A stretch of 51,217 bases of DNA from contig CADBPC010000127.1 of assembly GCA_902796425.1 (NCBI GenBank), forward strand, positions 1-51,217, in the 5' to 3' direction. This document shows positions 42,291-50,897 of this stretch, piece by piece. The stretch is from an uncultured Lachnospiraceae bacterium. GTDB lineage: Bacteria > Bacillota > Clostridia > Lachnospirales > Lachnospiraceae. A program made the translations under genes and the position numbers. The notes under the pieces were generated by a model. That model made no database searches and was not told where the DNA came from. It worked only from the letters and a program-made list of their open reading frames with translations. Numbering within the stretch: position 1 is the first letter of the stretch; the number at the start of each line of letters is the position of its first letter.

Positions 42291-42602
42291 ATGGATGCAT
42301 TATGGGATTTTTTCGGGATACCGCTGCTGATCGTGCTGGTTTCGCTCTATTATTATTACCGCGTGAGCGTGCAGAAGGACATTGACAGTGTGCGTGGAAA
42401 ACTGCAGAAACCATTAAAGCGCGAAGCGCGCGAGATGTACGCGAAGGAGGCGGGCAGGCTGATCCTCGGCTTTACGGCAGGCGCTGTGGGAATGGGGCTG
42501 CTCTCTCTGGTGAGCCCGTACGCAGCGCTCATTGAGGTTGCCGCCGTGACAGCAGTCGAGGCGTATCTGTGGAAAAAGCTGAATGAAAAATACAGCCGGT
42601 GA
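42291..42602 (+). CDS. Small two-helix membrane protein
   Basis: The 103-residue product has a membrane helix at about residues 6-24 (FFGIPLLIVLVSLYYYY), a basic cytoplasmic loop (SVRGKLQKPLKREAREMYAKEAGRL) and a second hydrophobic part at about 57-92. I do not recognise a family. GGGAAAGGA precedes the ATG. It lies between the mgl terminator and the two-component genes, 37 bp before the response regulator, so it may be the first gene of that operon. Confidence 0.65.
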   Translation: MDALWDFFGIPLLIVLVSLYYYYRVSVQKDIDSVRGKLQKPLKREAREMYAKEAGRLILGFTAGAVGMGLLSLVSPYAALIEVAAVTAVEAYLWKKLNEKYSR

Positions 42603-42639
42603 CAGGACGCGTCGGAACTTAGAATAAAGGGGTACATTT

Positions 42640-44244
42640 GTGGCGGAATATTCTGTAATGCTGGTGGATGACGAAGAAGATGTCATCCAGGCGATCATAA
42701 GAAAGATTGACTGGGAAGGACTGGGCTTTCATGTCTCAGGTTACGCGCACAACGGGCTGGAGGCGCTGGAGCTTGCCGAGCAGGCGCAGCCGGACGTTGT
42801 CATGACGGATATCAAAATGCCGTACATGGACGGCCTGGAACTTGCGGGACGGCTGAAAAAGCTTCTCCCGACCGTGCGGATCCTCATCTTTTCCGGCTTC
42901 GATGAATTCGAATACGCCAAGGAGGCAATCCGCCTTGAGGCAGAGGAGTATATCTTAAAGCCGATCAACGCACAGGAGCTGACGCAGGTCTTTGTACGGA
43001 TCAAGGCTTCTCTTGACAGGGAACTGGAGGAAAGGCGAAGCGCCCGGATGCTGCAGAATTACTATATGGAAAGCCTTCCCCTTCTGCAGGAGAACTTCTG
43101 CGCCTCACTGATCGAGGGACGGATCCCGCCGCAGGACCTTCAGAAATACATTCAGGACTATCAGCTGGACCTTACCGGGCCGTATTATGCGGCCGGGGTC
43201 ATTCACACGAGCCAGACGCAGACTCCCGAGGGAATCAGTCCGGTGCTCCTTTCGGTCTCCGTGCGAAAACTTTCGCAGGAGAAATTTGCGGCAGGCGGCA
43301 GGCGGCTTCGCTGCTTTTCCTATCTGGGGAACACAGTCATGATCCTGCAGCTGGATACTCCGGAGCAGATTGTGGAGATTACGGATGAAGCCGGGCGCTT
43401 CTGCAGGCTGGCAAAAAAGGTCCTCGGCGCGGTCGTAACGATCGGGATCGGGCGCGTCTGCGGAAATCTGACAGAGCTGCAGCAGTCGTACAAGGGCGCC
43501 AGGGAGGCGCTCTCCTGCAGAGTACTGTACGGCGCGGGGCAGGCGATCCGCATCGATGAAATCGAGCCTCACGGGGCGGAGGAGATCGATGACCGGGAGG
43601 ACGAGCAGGGACTCTACGACGTCTTTCGGAAGATCCGGACAGATACGCCTGAAGCGCTGGAGAAGGCGGTCGGAGAGTATCTTTCCCGAGTCCTGCCGGC
43701 ACAGACCTCCATCCAGAGATACCATTTCTTCCTGATGGACATGATCAGCGAGCTGCACAGATTTGCCCGCAGCCACCACCTGCGCGCGCAGGAGCTCTTC
43801 GGCGACGGGAGCCAGCTTTATGCGGCGGTGCAGCAGATGGAGCCGGCGGAGCTCTCATCCTGGCTTAAGAACATCTGCCTTAAGATGCAGGAGGAGATCC
43901 GGATCGGCCGCTCGGATACGACCAGAACCTTTATCGAAAAAGCAAAGGAATATATCCGGGACCACTACGCGGACCAGGACCTGACGGTGGATAAAATCTG
44001 CGGCGTCCTCGGACTTTCCGCAGCCTATTTTTCCACCCTGTTCAAAAAGGAGACCGGGAAAACCTTTATCGCTTATCTGACAGATGTCAGGATGGAGCAG
44101 GCGGTCCATCTTCTTGTCGAAAAGGACGAGAAGACCTATGTCATAGCCAGCCGGATCGGTTACGCCGACCCCAACTATTTCAGCTATGTTTTCAAGAAAT
44201 ACTTCGGTATTTCCCCTTCCCGCTATAAGGCGCAGCAAAAATAG
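42640..44244 (+). CDS. AraC-type two-component response regulator (YesN-like)
   Basis: The 534-residue regulator has an N-terminal receiver domain with the acidic pair in LVDDEED, the phosphate-accepting Asp57 (VVMTDIKMPYMDG), the switch residue in IFSGFDEF and the Lys in ILKPI. A middle region of about 280 residues of unclear fold follows, then a C-terminal AraC DNA-binding domain: DLTVDKICGVLGLSAAYFSTLFKKETG and KTYVIASRIGYADPNYFSYVFKKYFGISPSRYK. The start is a GTG with AAAGGGG upstream. The histidine kinase gene follows after five bases. Regulation of mglBAC is the natural guess. Confidence 0.95.
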   Translation: MAEYSVMLVDDEEDVIQAIIRKIDWEGLGFHVSGYAHNGLEALELAEQAQPDVVMTDIKMPYMDGLELAGRLKKLLPTVRILIFSGFDEFEYAKEAIRLEAEEYILKPINAQELTQVFVRIKASLDRELEERRSARMLQNYYMESLPLLQENFCASLIEGRIPPQDLQKYIQDYQLDLTGPYYAAGVIHTSQTQTPEGISPVLLSVSVRKLSQEKFAAGGRRLRCFSYLGNTVMILQLDTPEQIVEITDEAGRFCRLAKKVLGAVVTIGIGRVCGNLTELQQSYKGAREALSCRVLYGAGQAIRIDEIEPHGAEEIDDREDEQGLYDVFRKIRTDTPEALEKAVGEYLSRVLPAQTSIQRYHFFLMDMISELHRFARSHHLRAQELFGDGSQLYAAVQQMEPAELSSWLKNICLKMQEEIRIGRSDTTRTFIEKAKEYIRDHYADQDLTVDKICGVLGLSAAYFSTLFKKETGKTFIAYLTDVRMEQAVHLLVEKDEKTYVIASRIGYADPNYFSYVFKKYFGISPSRYKAQQK

Positions 44245-44249
44245 GAAAT

Positions 44250-46142
44250 ATGGAAACAAACAAAGGCACCTCGCAGCCGGAAGCGGGAGGAAGGCTCCCC
44301 CTTGCGGATAAAATACGCGGACGGATAGGGAAAATCCGCTTTCCATCCTCCATTCAGTCCACGATCCTGATCTCCTTCAGCGTCGTGGCGGTCGGCTTTA
44401 TGCTGTTCCTTTCGGTGGCCCTCTACCAGCGCTTTGCGGTGCGTCAGGTGCAGATGACGACAGAGGCCGCCGGGCAGCTGATGACGCAGGCGACGGTCAA
44501 CCTCGAAGACTATCTTGTCAACATGCGCCGCCTTTCGGACGCGATGTATTACGACGTCATTAAGGACGCGGACCTTGCGGGAAACGGGATTAATGACGAA
44601 ATGAACCTTCTTTATGAGGCGAACAAGGACAGACTGATCAGTCTCGCGCTCTTTAAACGAAACGGCGAGCTGGTCTGTGCGGCTCCTGTCGGAATGAAAA
44701 AACAGGACCTTGACGTCACAGACCAGAAATGGTTTACGGACGCGCTCGGCCAGATGGAAAACCTTCACTTTTCGACGCCCCACGTCCAGAATATTTTCGA
44801 TGATTCTTCCTTCCGCTATTACTGGGTGATTTCCTTAAGCCGCGTCGTCGATATGGCGGACAGCGGCGTTCCCATGACCGGCGTTCTTCTGGTCGACATG
44901 AATTACAGCACGATCGAGCAGATGATGGACAGACTCAATGAGGTCAATTCCTATCAGTACTACTATCTATGCGACAGGAGCGGCGAAATCATTTATCACC
45001 CGCGCCTTATGCAGATCCGCTCCGGGAACTATTATGAAGACAGCGAGCAGGCGGCCGCAAAGGACGACGGAACCTACCGGGAGACCTTCCGCGGGGAGGA
45101 AAGAACTGTCCTGATCAGTACGATCAGCTATACTGGCTGGAAGCTGGTGGGAATCATACCGCAGAACTCGTTCAGTATCGGCATGAGAAACACAAGGCTT
45201 TTTCTTGTCCTGATAATCCTGACGACGGTACTGGCGCTTCTTCTCATAAACCTTTTTGTTTCCGCAAGGATTTCAAGACCGATCCTGCGGCTCGATGAGT
45301 CCGTGCGCGACACGGAGGCGGCGGGCCTTTCCGTCGGGGGGAGCAGGATCTATATCGGCGGCACCTCCGAGATCGAGCACCTCGGCAGGACGCTCAAGAA
45401 CAGTATGGACCGCATCGGAGAGCTGATGCAGGACATCGTGCGCGAGCAGGAGGACAAAAGAAAGAGCGAGTTGGATGCCCTGCAGGCACAGATCAACCCG
45501 CATTTCCTCTATAACACGCTGGATTCCATTGTGTGGATGATCGAATCCGGACGCGGGAAGGATGCTGTGTACATGGTGACACAGCTCGCAAACCTGTTCC
45601 GTATCTCCTTAAGCCGGGGAAAGACCATCATCAGCGTCGGAGATGAGCTTCGCCACGCCGAGTATTACATGAATATCCAGAAAATCCGTTACAAGGACTC
45701 CTTCGAGGTTGTTTTTGACGTGGACGAAGAGGTTGGACAGTACGCGACGGTTAAGCTCATCATCCAGCCGCTCCTTGAGAACGCGATCTATTACGGCGTC
45801 GAGGGAATGGACGGCGACGGCATCATCAGCGTCAGCGCAAAGCGCACGGGTAAGGACGTATACATCACAGTTTCCGACAACGGCTTCGGTATGCCTCCGG
45901 AGACCGTGGAAAAGCTCCTGGATGAAAAGCAGGACAGGGACAGGCCGAAGAAGGGACACGGCTCCGGCGTAGGGCTCTTAAATGTCCACAGAAGAATCCG
46001 CCTTCGCTTCGGAGAGCCGTACGGGCTCGAGATTGAAAGCGAGCCGGATGAGGGCACGAACGTCAGGATCCATCTGCCTGCCATTGTTTTCAATGAGGAG
46101 AACAGCAGGGTGCTCGAGGAGGGAAGGAGCGCCGGACTATGA
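44250..46142 (+). CDS. Sensor histidine kinase (YesM/LytS type)
   Basis: The 630-residue kinase has a cytoplasmic N-terminus of about 35 residues, a first membrane helix (about 38-58), a double-Cache-like outside domain (about 60-310) and a second helix (about 312-336). A HAMP-like linker follows, then the His_kinase domain with the phosphorylated His at about residue 418 in QINPHFLYNTLDS. The ATPase domain has LIIQPLLENAIYYG, VSDNGFGM and GSGVGLLNVHRRI. It should phosphorylate the regulator encoded just upstream. The stop overlaps the next gene by ATGA, tying it to a membrane-anchored binding protein that may present the ligand. Confidence 0.95.
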   Translation: METNKGTSQPEAGGRLPLADKIRGRIGKIRFPSSIQSTILISFSVVAVGFMLFLSVALYQRFAVRQVQMTTEAAGQLMTQATVNLEDYLVNMRRLSDAMYYDVIKDADLAGNGINDEMNLLYEANKDRLISLALFKRNGELVCAAPVGMKKQDLDVTDQKWFTDALGQMENLHFSTPHVQNIFDDSSFRYYWVISLSRVVDMADSGVPMTGVLLVDMNYSTIEQMMDRLNEVNSYQYYYLCDRSGEIIYHPRLMQIRSGNYYEDSEQAAAKDDGTYRETFRGEERTVLISTISYTGWKLVGIIPQNSFSIGMRNTRLFLVLIILTTVLALLLINLFVSARISRPILRLDESVRDTEAAGLSVGGSRIYIGGTSEIEHLGRTLKNSMDRIGELMQDIVREQEDKRKSELDALQAQINPHFLYNTLDSIVWMIESGRGKDAVYMVTQLANLFRISLSRGKTIISVGDELRHAEYYMNIQKIRYKDSFEVVFDVDEEVGQYATVKLIIQPLLENAIYYGVEGMDGDGIISVSAKRTGKDVYITVSDNGFGMPPETVEKLLDEKQDRDRPKKGHGSGVGLLNVHRRIRLRFGEPYGLEIESEPDEGTNVRIHLPAIVFNEENSRVLEEGRSAGL

Positions 46143-47104
46143 GGGAAAACAGAGCCTTTCTTTTGATCTTAATCCTGCTGACCGGCGCCATCGCCGCCGT
46201 CAGCCTTGTGATAAGGCGGACCTCCGATGAAGAGGAGCCAAGACATATCTCTGTTGTTTTCAGCGACAGCAGCGCGGACAGATGGGCTGCCTTCAAGGCG
46301 GGCCTGAGGCAGGGAGCGGAGGATGCCGGAGTGGATATCCGGATAGTCCGCACAGGCCGGTTTACATCTCTTCGCGAGGAGGAGATGCTGATAGAGAACG
46401 AGCTTGCCTCCGGGGCGGACGGTATTATCCTGCAGCCCTATGAGGATGAGAAGCTCTGGGGAATGGTCACATCTGTCAACGCGAAGGTACCGGTCATTCT
46501 GACCGACGGAAAAGAGAAATATGATATCGGCAGCAGGCAGCGCCTTTCCTTCGTCGGAATGGATAACTCTGCCGCCGGCGCATACCTTGGCGGCAGGATC
46601 CTTGAAGAGACCGGCGCGGCGCCCGTCGTCGGCGTGATTACGGGAGACAGTACGCTGGCGGGAGCTGCCGAGAGAGTGTCGGCCCTTGAGGAGGCCATTG
46701 AGGCAGGCGGGGGAACTATCGCCTGGGTCGCCGGCAGGAGCGAGATGGAGAGTGACAAAGGAGTGCCCCGGGATTCGGCAAAGGTGAACGTCATCGCTGC
46801 TCTTGACAACGATGGCCTTGAATTTGCCGCGGATTATGCCGGCGCACGCGGAGACAGAGCCCCGGCCGTCTACGGCATCGGCAATTCGAGCAAGGTGATC
46901 TATTCCCTGGACAAGGGGATTATCAGCGGAATCCTTGTCCCGGACGAATTTACCATGGGCTACCAGAGCGTATCAAAGATGGCAGACTGCCTGTCCTCCG
47001 GGCGCCGCGGCCTTACCGGCGCGGTGATCGAGCCCGTGTGGGTGACAAGACAGACCATTTTCAGCGAAGAGAATGAAACACTCCTGTTTCCTTCCGTGCA
47101 GTAA
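46139..47104 (+). CDS. Membrane-anchored LacI/RbsB-type substrate-binding protein
   Basis: The 321-residue product starts with a hydrophobic helix (about residues 6-25) without a lipobox, so it may stay anchored by the uncleaved helix. The rest is a type I periplasmic-binding fold: HISVVFSDSSADRWAAFKAGLRQGAEDAGVDIRIV, ADGIILQPYEDEKLW, VPVILTDG, FVGMDNSAAGAYLGGRI and a late GIISGILVPDEFTMGYQSV. It shares ATGA with the kinase gene; such coupling is known for sensor partners that bind sugar or autoinducer and touch the kinase. It has no permease of its own here. The ligand is unknown. Confidence 0.85.
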   Translation: MRENRAFLLILILLTGAIAAVSLVIRRTSDEEEPRHISVVFSDSSADRWAAFKAGLRQGAEDAGVDIRIVRTGRFTSLREEEMLIENELASGADGIILQPYEDEKLWGMVTSVNAKVPVILTDGKEKYDIGSRQRLSFVGMDNSAAGAYLGGRILEETGAAPVVGVITGDSTLAGAAERVSALEEAIEAGGGTIAWVAGRSEMESDKGVPRDSAKVNVIAALDNDGLEFAADYAGARGDRAPAVYGIGNSSKVIYSLDKGIISGILVPDEFTMGYQSVSKMADCLSSGRRGLTGAVIEPVWVTRQTIFSEENETLLFPSVQ

Positions 47105-47167
47105 GACAAAGACCCGGAAGCCGAAGGATGCAATGCGGACAAAAGCCCGGGATGGGGTCAGGAAGAT

Positions 47168-48217
47168 ATGAAAACAAGAAGGAAAAAACAATTCAGGTGT
47201 ATGATCACGGCACTCCTTGCGCTGCAGGTCCTTCTGCTTGCAGCCGGGTGCGGGCAGAGCGAGCGGAGCGAGCCGGCGAGCAGGATCAAAATCGGCATCT
47301 CGGTCTATGACCAGTACGATACCTTCATATCCTCCATGATGGACAGCTTCAACCGCCTGGTTGAGGAGGAAAAAAGCGGGGGAAAACAGATAACGCTGGA
47401 ATTCTACGACGCCGCCGGCTCCCAGAAGCAGCAGGACATGCAGGCGAGGGAAATGATCGAGGACGGGTGCCGGGCCATCTGCATTAATCTGGTGGACCGG
47501 ACCGCGCCGACAACCATCATCGATCTTGCCAGAAAAAACAATGTCGCTGTCGTCTTTTTTAACCGGGAACTCGTGGAAGAGGACCTTCTGCAGTTCGACA
47601 AGCTGTATTATGTTGGCGCTGACGCCTTCCAGTCCGGCATACTCCAGGGCGAAATCGCGGCCGCTGCCTGCGCGGGCAGGGATAATCCCGCGGACAGGAA
47701 CGGGGACGGCTCCATCCAGTACGTGGTTCTTGAAGGAGAGGCCGGACACCAGGACGCGATCGTGCGCACCGAGACCAGTGTGGACACCCTGATTAAAAGC
47801 GGCGTGCAGCTCGACAAGGTGGGCTATGCGATAGCCAACTGGAACCGCGCCCAGGCACAGACGAAAATGTCCCAGCTCATTGACCAGTACGGCGACAGGA
47901 TAGAGCTGGTCCTTGCCAACAATGACGATATGGCCCTCGGCGCGATCGACGCCTACCGCGCGCGCAGCATCGACCTTCAGGACAGGCCGCTGATCTTCGG
48001 CATCGACGGAACTGCCGTCGGACTTGAAGCAATCCGCAGCCATGAAATGGCGGGAACAGTATATAATGATAAGGACGGACAGGCAAAGGCCATGCTGGAG
48101 CTGGCGCTGCGTCTTGCCCAGCAGGAGCCCATAGATGATCTTGATATGATCGACGGAAAATACATACGTCTCCCTTACACAGGAATTACAGCAAAAAACG
48201 CGGATGAATTTGAATAG
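47168..48217 (+). CDS. MglB-like substrate-binding lipoprotein (second copy type)
   Basis: The 349-residue lipoprotein (Cys28 in LAAGC) is related in layout to MglB at 38432: IKIGISVYDQYDTFISSMMDSFNRLVEEE, CRAICINLVDRTAPTTIID, FFNRELVEED, YVGADAFQSGILQGEI and the calcium-loop-like DRNGDGSIQYVVLEGE. LANNDDMALGAIDAYRA and GIDGTAVGLEAI also match. It lacks the long Ala/Pro/Glu spacer of MglB. Its place after the kinase and the first binding protein, without transport genes, suggests a sensing role, though it could share MglAC. AGGAAG precedes the ATG; the end overlaps lepB by 14 bases. Confidence 0.88.
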   Translation: MKTRRKKQFRCMITALLALQVLLLAAGCGQSERSEPASRIKIGISVYDQYDTFISSMMDSFNRLVEEEKSGGKQITLEFYDAAGSQKQQDMQAREMIEDGCRAICINLVDRTAPTTIIDLARKNNVAVVFFNRELVEEDLLQFDKLYYVGADAFQSGILQGEIAAAACAGRDNPADRNGDGSIQYVVLEGEAGHQDAIVRTETSVDTLIKSGVQLDKVGYAIANWNRAQAQTKMSQLIDQYGDRIELVLANNDDMALGAIDAYRARSIDLQDRPLIFGIDGTAVGLEAIRSHEMAGTVYNDKDGQAKAMLELALRLAQQEPIDDLDMIDGKYIRLPYTGITAKNADEFE

Positions 48218-48776
48218 AATGGCACAGGATGGGCCCTCCGGCACCGCCGGCGGACTCAGCGAACGTTATAACGGATACAAATTGGGCTGGCTTCACGATG
48301 GCATCTTTTTTATTATTCTTGTAGCGGTGCTTTTTGTCCTTCTGCGCTTTGTCATCGGAGTTTCGATTGTCGGCGGAGCATCTATGGAGCCCGTCCTGAA
48401 GGACGGGGACGTCGTGGTTTACCTTCGCGGCGTGAAGGACCTTAAGCCCGGGGATATCATCTCCATGCGGGTTCCCGCGGGAGAATACTATGTAAAGCGC
48501 GTTGTCGCCGTCGGCGGGGATGTCGTCGATATCCGGGCAGGAGAGCTCTACGTCAATGACGGGCTGGTCACGGACCTCCGCGTTAAGGGAATGACCTACA
48601 AAGAAGAGGGCGCGGTGATTTACCCGTACACCGTGCGGCCCGGGAATGTGTTTGTGCTGGGCGACAACCGGGCAGTGTCCATGGACTCCCGCGCGTTTGG
48701 CGAGGTGAATCTTCGCCAGATCCGGGGGAAAATCGTTTTGCGCCTGGGGCTGTGGTATCTGGAGCGGCCGGAATAA
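48204..48776 (+). CDS. lepB: Signal peptidase I
   Basis: The 190-residue protease has one membrane helix (about residues 32-50) and the Ser/Lys dyad of type I signal peptidases: Ser60 in GGASMEPVLKDGD and Lys98 in YYVKRVVAVGGD. The C-terminal box VLGDNRAVSMDSRAFG is also present. It removes signal peptides of exported proteins on the outer face of the membrane. The usual SMxP motif is SMEP. The ATG at 48204 overlaps the preceding gene by 14 bases; the ATG at 48219 is an alternative, and neither has a strong ribosome binding site. It is not part of a sec locus, and genes downstream suggest a dedicated role. Confidence 0.93.
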   Translation: MNLNRMAQDGPSGTAGGLSERYNGYKLGWLHDGIFFIILVAVLFVLLRFVIGVSIVGGASMEPVLKDGDVVVYLRGVKDLKPGDIISMRVPAGEYYVKRVVAVGGDVVDIRAGELYVNDGLVTDLRVKGMTYKEEGAVIYPYTVRPGNVFVLGDNRAVSMDSRAFGEVNLRQIRGKIVLRLGLWYLERPE

Positions 48777-48780
48777 CGGA

Positions 48781-49464
48781 ATGAAAAGATTTCAGCGTTT
48801 AAAAACAATTCAATTGATTTTGTATCTCATACTGACGGGGGCAGGGCTCGTCGTTATCTTCACCGACGAGGAGCTGTATCACGCGATCGCGGCGGACCCC
48901 CATGTGCGCTTTCTGTGCTTTCTTCTGTGGGCGGCCCTGGGACTCGCCTTTGTTTTCCTGTATTTTGATTTCGGCTCCTATATGGATATCCGGAGGGAAA
49001 ACAACGAGCTCGACAGGGCAGTCTATTCCGATATCCTGACAGGCGTTGCCAACCGCTACAGCTGCGACGCCTACATCGGACAGTACATCGGAAGGCCCCT
49101 GCCGGAGGACATGGGCTGCATTACCCTTGATCTTATTAACCTCGGGGAAATCAACCGGCTTGCGGGCCATGACGGCGGCGACGAGGCGATCCGTTGGTTC
49201 TCGGAGATCCTGCTGGGCGCCGCGGGCGGGTCTAAGGATTACTTTATCGGAAGGAACGGCGGCAACAAGTTCCTGGTTATCCTGCGGAATGCGGATGAAA
49301 AGAAGGCGGAGGAATTCCTCCGGAAGACCGCGGAGGGATGTGCCAGGTCGCCGTTCAGAAAAGGAATTGAGGTTGCGTATCACGCAGGAACGGCCCTGGC
49401 TGCAAAGGAAAAGGCCGATTCCCTGACAGAACTCGTCGCGCTCTCCGACAGAAGGGCAGGGTAA
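48781..49464 (+). CDS. Membrane protein with degenerate GGDEF domain
   Basis: The 227-residue product has two membrane helices (about residues 8-27 and 40-62) and a GGDEF-fold domain: YSDILTGVANRYSCDAYI, LDLINLGEINRLAGHDGGDEAIRWFSEIL and GRNGGNKFLVILRN. The last is the signature site, where GGDEF reads GGNKF. Loss of the catalytic Asp/Glu pair means it probably cannot make cyclic di-GMP. It may instead bind a nucleotide or act as a structural partner. The start is five bases after lepB; the next gene starts six bases after its stop. Confidence 0.85.
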   Translation: MKRFQRLKTIQLILYLILTGAGLVVIFTDEELYHAIAADPHVRFLCFLLWAALGLAFVFLYFDFGSYMDIRRENNELDRAVYSDILTGVANRYSCDAYIGQYIGRPLPEDMGCITLDLINLGEINRLAGHDGGDEAIRWFSEILLGAAGGSKDYFIGRNGGNKFLVILRNADEKKAEEFLRKTAEGCARSPFRKGIEVAYHAGTALAAKEKADSLTELVALSDRRAG

Positions 49465-49469
49465 GGTAT

Positions 49470-49982
49470 ATGGAAAGACTGGATCCCGTATATCTGAGCG
49501 ACCTTGTTGTAAAGGCGCAGGGCGGCAGCAGCAACGCCTGCGCGGAGCTTTACGGCGCGAGCGTGCAGCAGCAGTACGGCTACGCCTGTCGGTGCCTTCT
49601 GGATGAAAACGCCGGCAAGGAAACGACGAAGGACGCGGCCAGAGAGGCGCTGAAGGAAGTGTACATGCAGATGATCCACAACATCCGCTCACTCCAGAGC
49701 CCGGCGCTGTTTACCGCATGGCTTAGCAGCCTGACCTTCCGCGCATGCCTTGAAAAGATGGAGGATGCTGCCGGTGAGGATACGCCGGTTCAGGCGGGAG
49801 GCGGGACCTGGACGCTCAGGCAGATTTTAAATCTCCCGCTGACAGAGTCCCAGGTCACGCTGATGAGATACTACCAGAAGCTGAAGACGCAGTATATTGC
49901 AGATCTTCTGAACATGAGCGGCTCCTCGGTCAGGAGGTATCTGCGCTCGGCACAGGAGCACCTGAAAAGACTTGAGTTTTAA
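49470..49982 (+). CDS. ECF-sigma-like protein
   Basis: The 170-residue product follows the plan of an ECF sigma factor. A region 2-like part spans about residues 10-95, with KDAAREALKEVYMQMIHNIRSLQSPALFTAWLSSLTFRACLEKM. A region 4-like helix-turn-helix spans about 112-168, with LPLTESQVTLMRYYQKLKTQYIADLLNMSGSSVRRYLRSAQEHLKRL. Region 2 lacks the usual acidic DAED motif and the basic promoter-melting stretch, so DNA or polymerase binding may differ. It stands between the degenerate GGDEF protein and a single-pass membrane protein that could act as its anti-sigma. AAGG precedes the ATG. Confidence 0.72.
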   Translation: MERLDPVYLSDLVVKAQGGSSNACAELYGASVQQQYGYACRCLLDENAGKETTKDAAREALKEVYMQMIHNIRSLQSPALFTAWLSSLTFRACLEKMEDAAGEDTPVQAGGGTWTLRQILNLPLTESQVTLMRYYQKLKTQYIADLLNMSGSSVRRYLRSAQEHLKRLEF

Positions 49983-50033
49983 CATGGCGAATGGCCCGTT
50001 CCGGGCCAGAGACAAGCAGGAAGGAATAAGGAC

Positions 50034-50750
50034 ATGAAGCTTTCCGGAAGGAAGGATCCCGTGCTGGACGAGGAAGAGGTCTCCGGCCTTTTGTGGGAAA
50101 TATTTGAAGAGAGCGGCGCAAGGCCGAACTCTGTCCCTCTGGAAGCGCTGCGCGCCTATACGGCCTACCGCAGGGAGCGGTTTTATATTTTAAGGGGCAT
50201 ACTTGCGGCGATACTGGTCCTGTTTTTCCTGATGCCGTTTCTCTTTATTGAGATGAAGCTTACGGTTTCCCCGGAGGGGCCGGGCTTTCGGAAGCTCCCC
50301 GTCTATTCCCTGGATGTGGAGAGCCCCGTCCCGGTGCGGTATATCCGGGCGGACATGAAGCAAAGGCAGCTCCCGATCTATGAGGAGAGCGCGAGGACCT
50401 ACACGGTCGAGCCGATCAGGAACGGTCTTCTGAAGATCGAAGTGATGGGGGTCAACCGCCAGAAGGCATCGGTCAGCGTCGAGGTCACGGATGTGGACAG
50501 CGCGGGCCCGAAGCTTTTGTCGGGAGGCGAGGAGGACGGCCTTGTCTATTTGTATGTGCGGGACGACGGGATCGGTGTCGACTACAGCGGTGTCTATGCG
50601 CTGACAGCATCCGGCCGGACGGTATTTCCCCGGAAGACGGTCCCGGAGGAGAACTGCGTTGTTTTCGAATACCCGTCTGAAACACTGGACGTCTACATAC
50701 CGGACTACATCGGCAATACACTCCACCTGGCACTGAGAATCGAGGAGTGA
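50034..50750 (+). CDS. Single-pass membrane protein, possible anti-sigma
   Basis: The 238-residue product has a cytoplasmic N-terminus of about 55 residues (DEEEVSGLLWEIFEESGARPNS), one membrane helix (about 58-77, ILAAILVLFFLMPFLFIEM) and an outside part of about 155 residues. The outside part is rich in beta-strand-like segments (KIEVMGVNRQKASVSVEVTDVD, LVYLYVRDDGIGVDYSGVYAL) and resembles an Ig-like fold. No zinc site or known family was recognised. Its topology and its place 51 bp after the sigma-like gene suggest a membrane partner. AAGGA precedes the ATG. Confidence 0.65.
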   Translation: MKLSGRKDPVLDEEEVSGLLWEIFEESGARPNSVPLEALRAYTAYRRERFYILRGILAAILVLFFLMPFLFIEMKLTVSPEGPGFRKLPVYSLDVESPVPVRYIRADMKQRQLPIYEESARTYTVEPIRNGLLKIEVMGVNRQKASVSVEVTDVDSAGPKLLSGGEEDGLVYLYVRDDGIGVDYSGVYALTASGRTVFPRKTVPEENCVVFEYPSETLDVYIPDYIGNTLHLALRIEE

Positions 50751-50763
50751 GCGGGTAAATAAT

Positions 50764-50804
50764 CATAAAACGCGTCAGATTTGTGAAAACATCTGGATTT
50801 TATG
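50764..50804 (+). other. A/T-rich hairpin after the 50034-50750 gene
   Basis: CATAAAA (50764-50770) pairs with TTTTATG (50798-50804), with an inner CAGAT (50776-50780) and ATCTG (50791-50795). It may be a weak terminator or an operator before the next gene. Confidence 0.4.
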
Positions 50805-50841
50805 AATATTTGCGTGCAATCCTGCCCGCGGTGAAATATAC

Positions 50842-50847
50842 TATAAT
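50842..50847 (+). promoter_or_regulatory. Possible -10 element before the last gene
   Basis: A perfect TATAAT lies 51 bases before the start codon of the last gene. No -35 consensus stands at the right distance, so the promoter may need another factor. Confidence 0.4.
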
Positions 50848-50897
50848 CAGATAATTCTCAGGAAGTCATAAACAGGGCGATTTAAAGGAACCATGAA

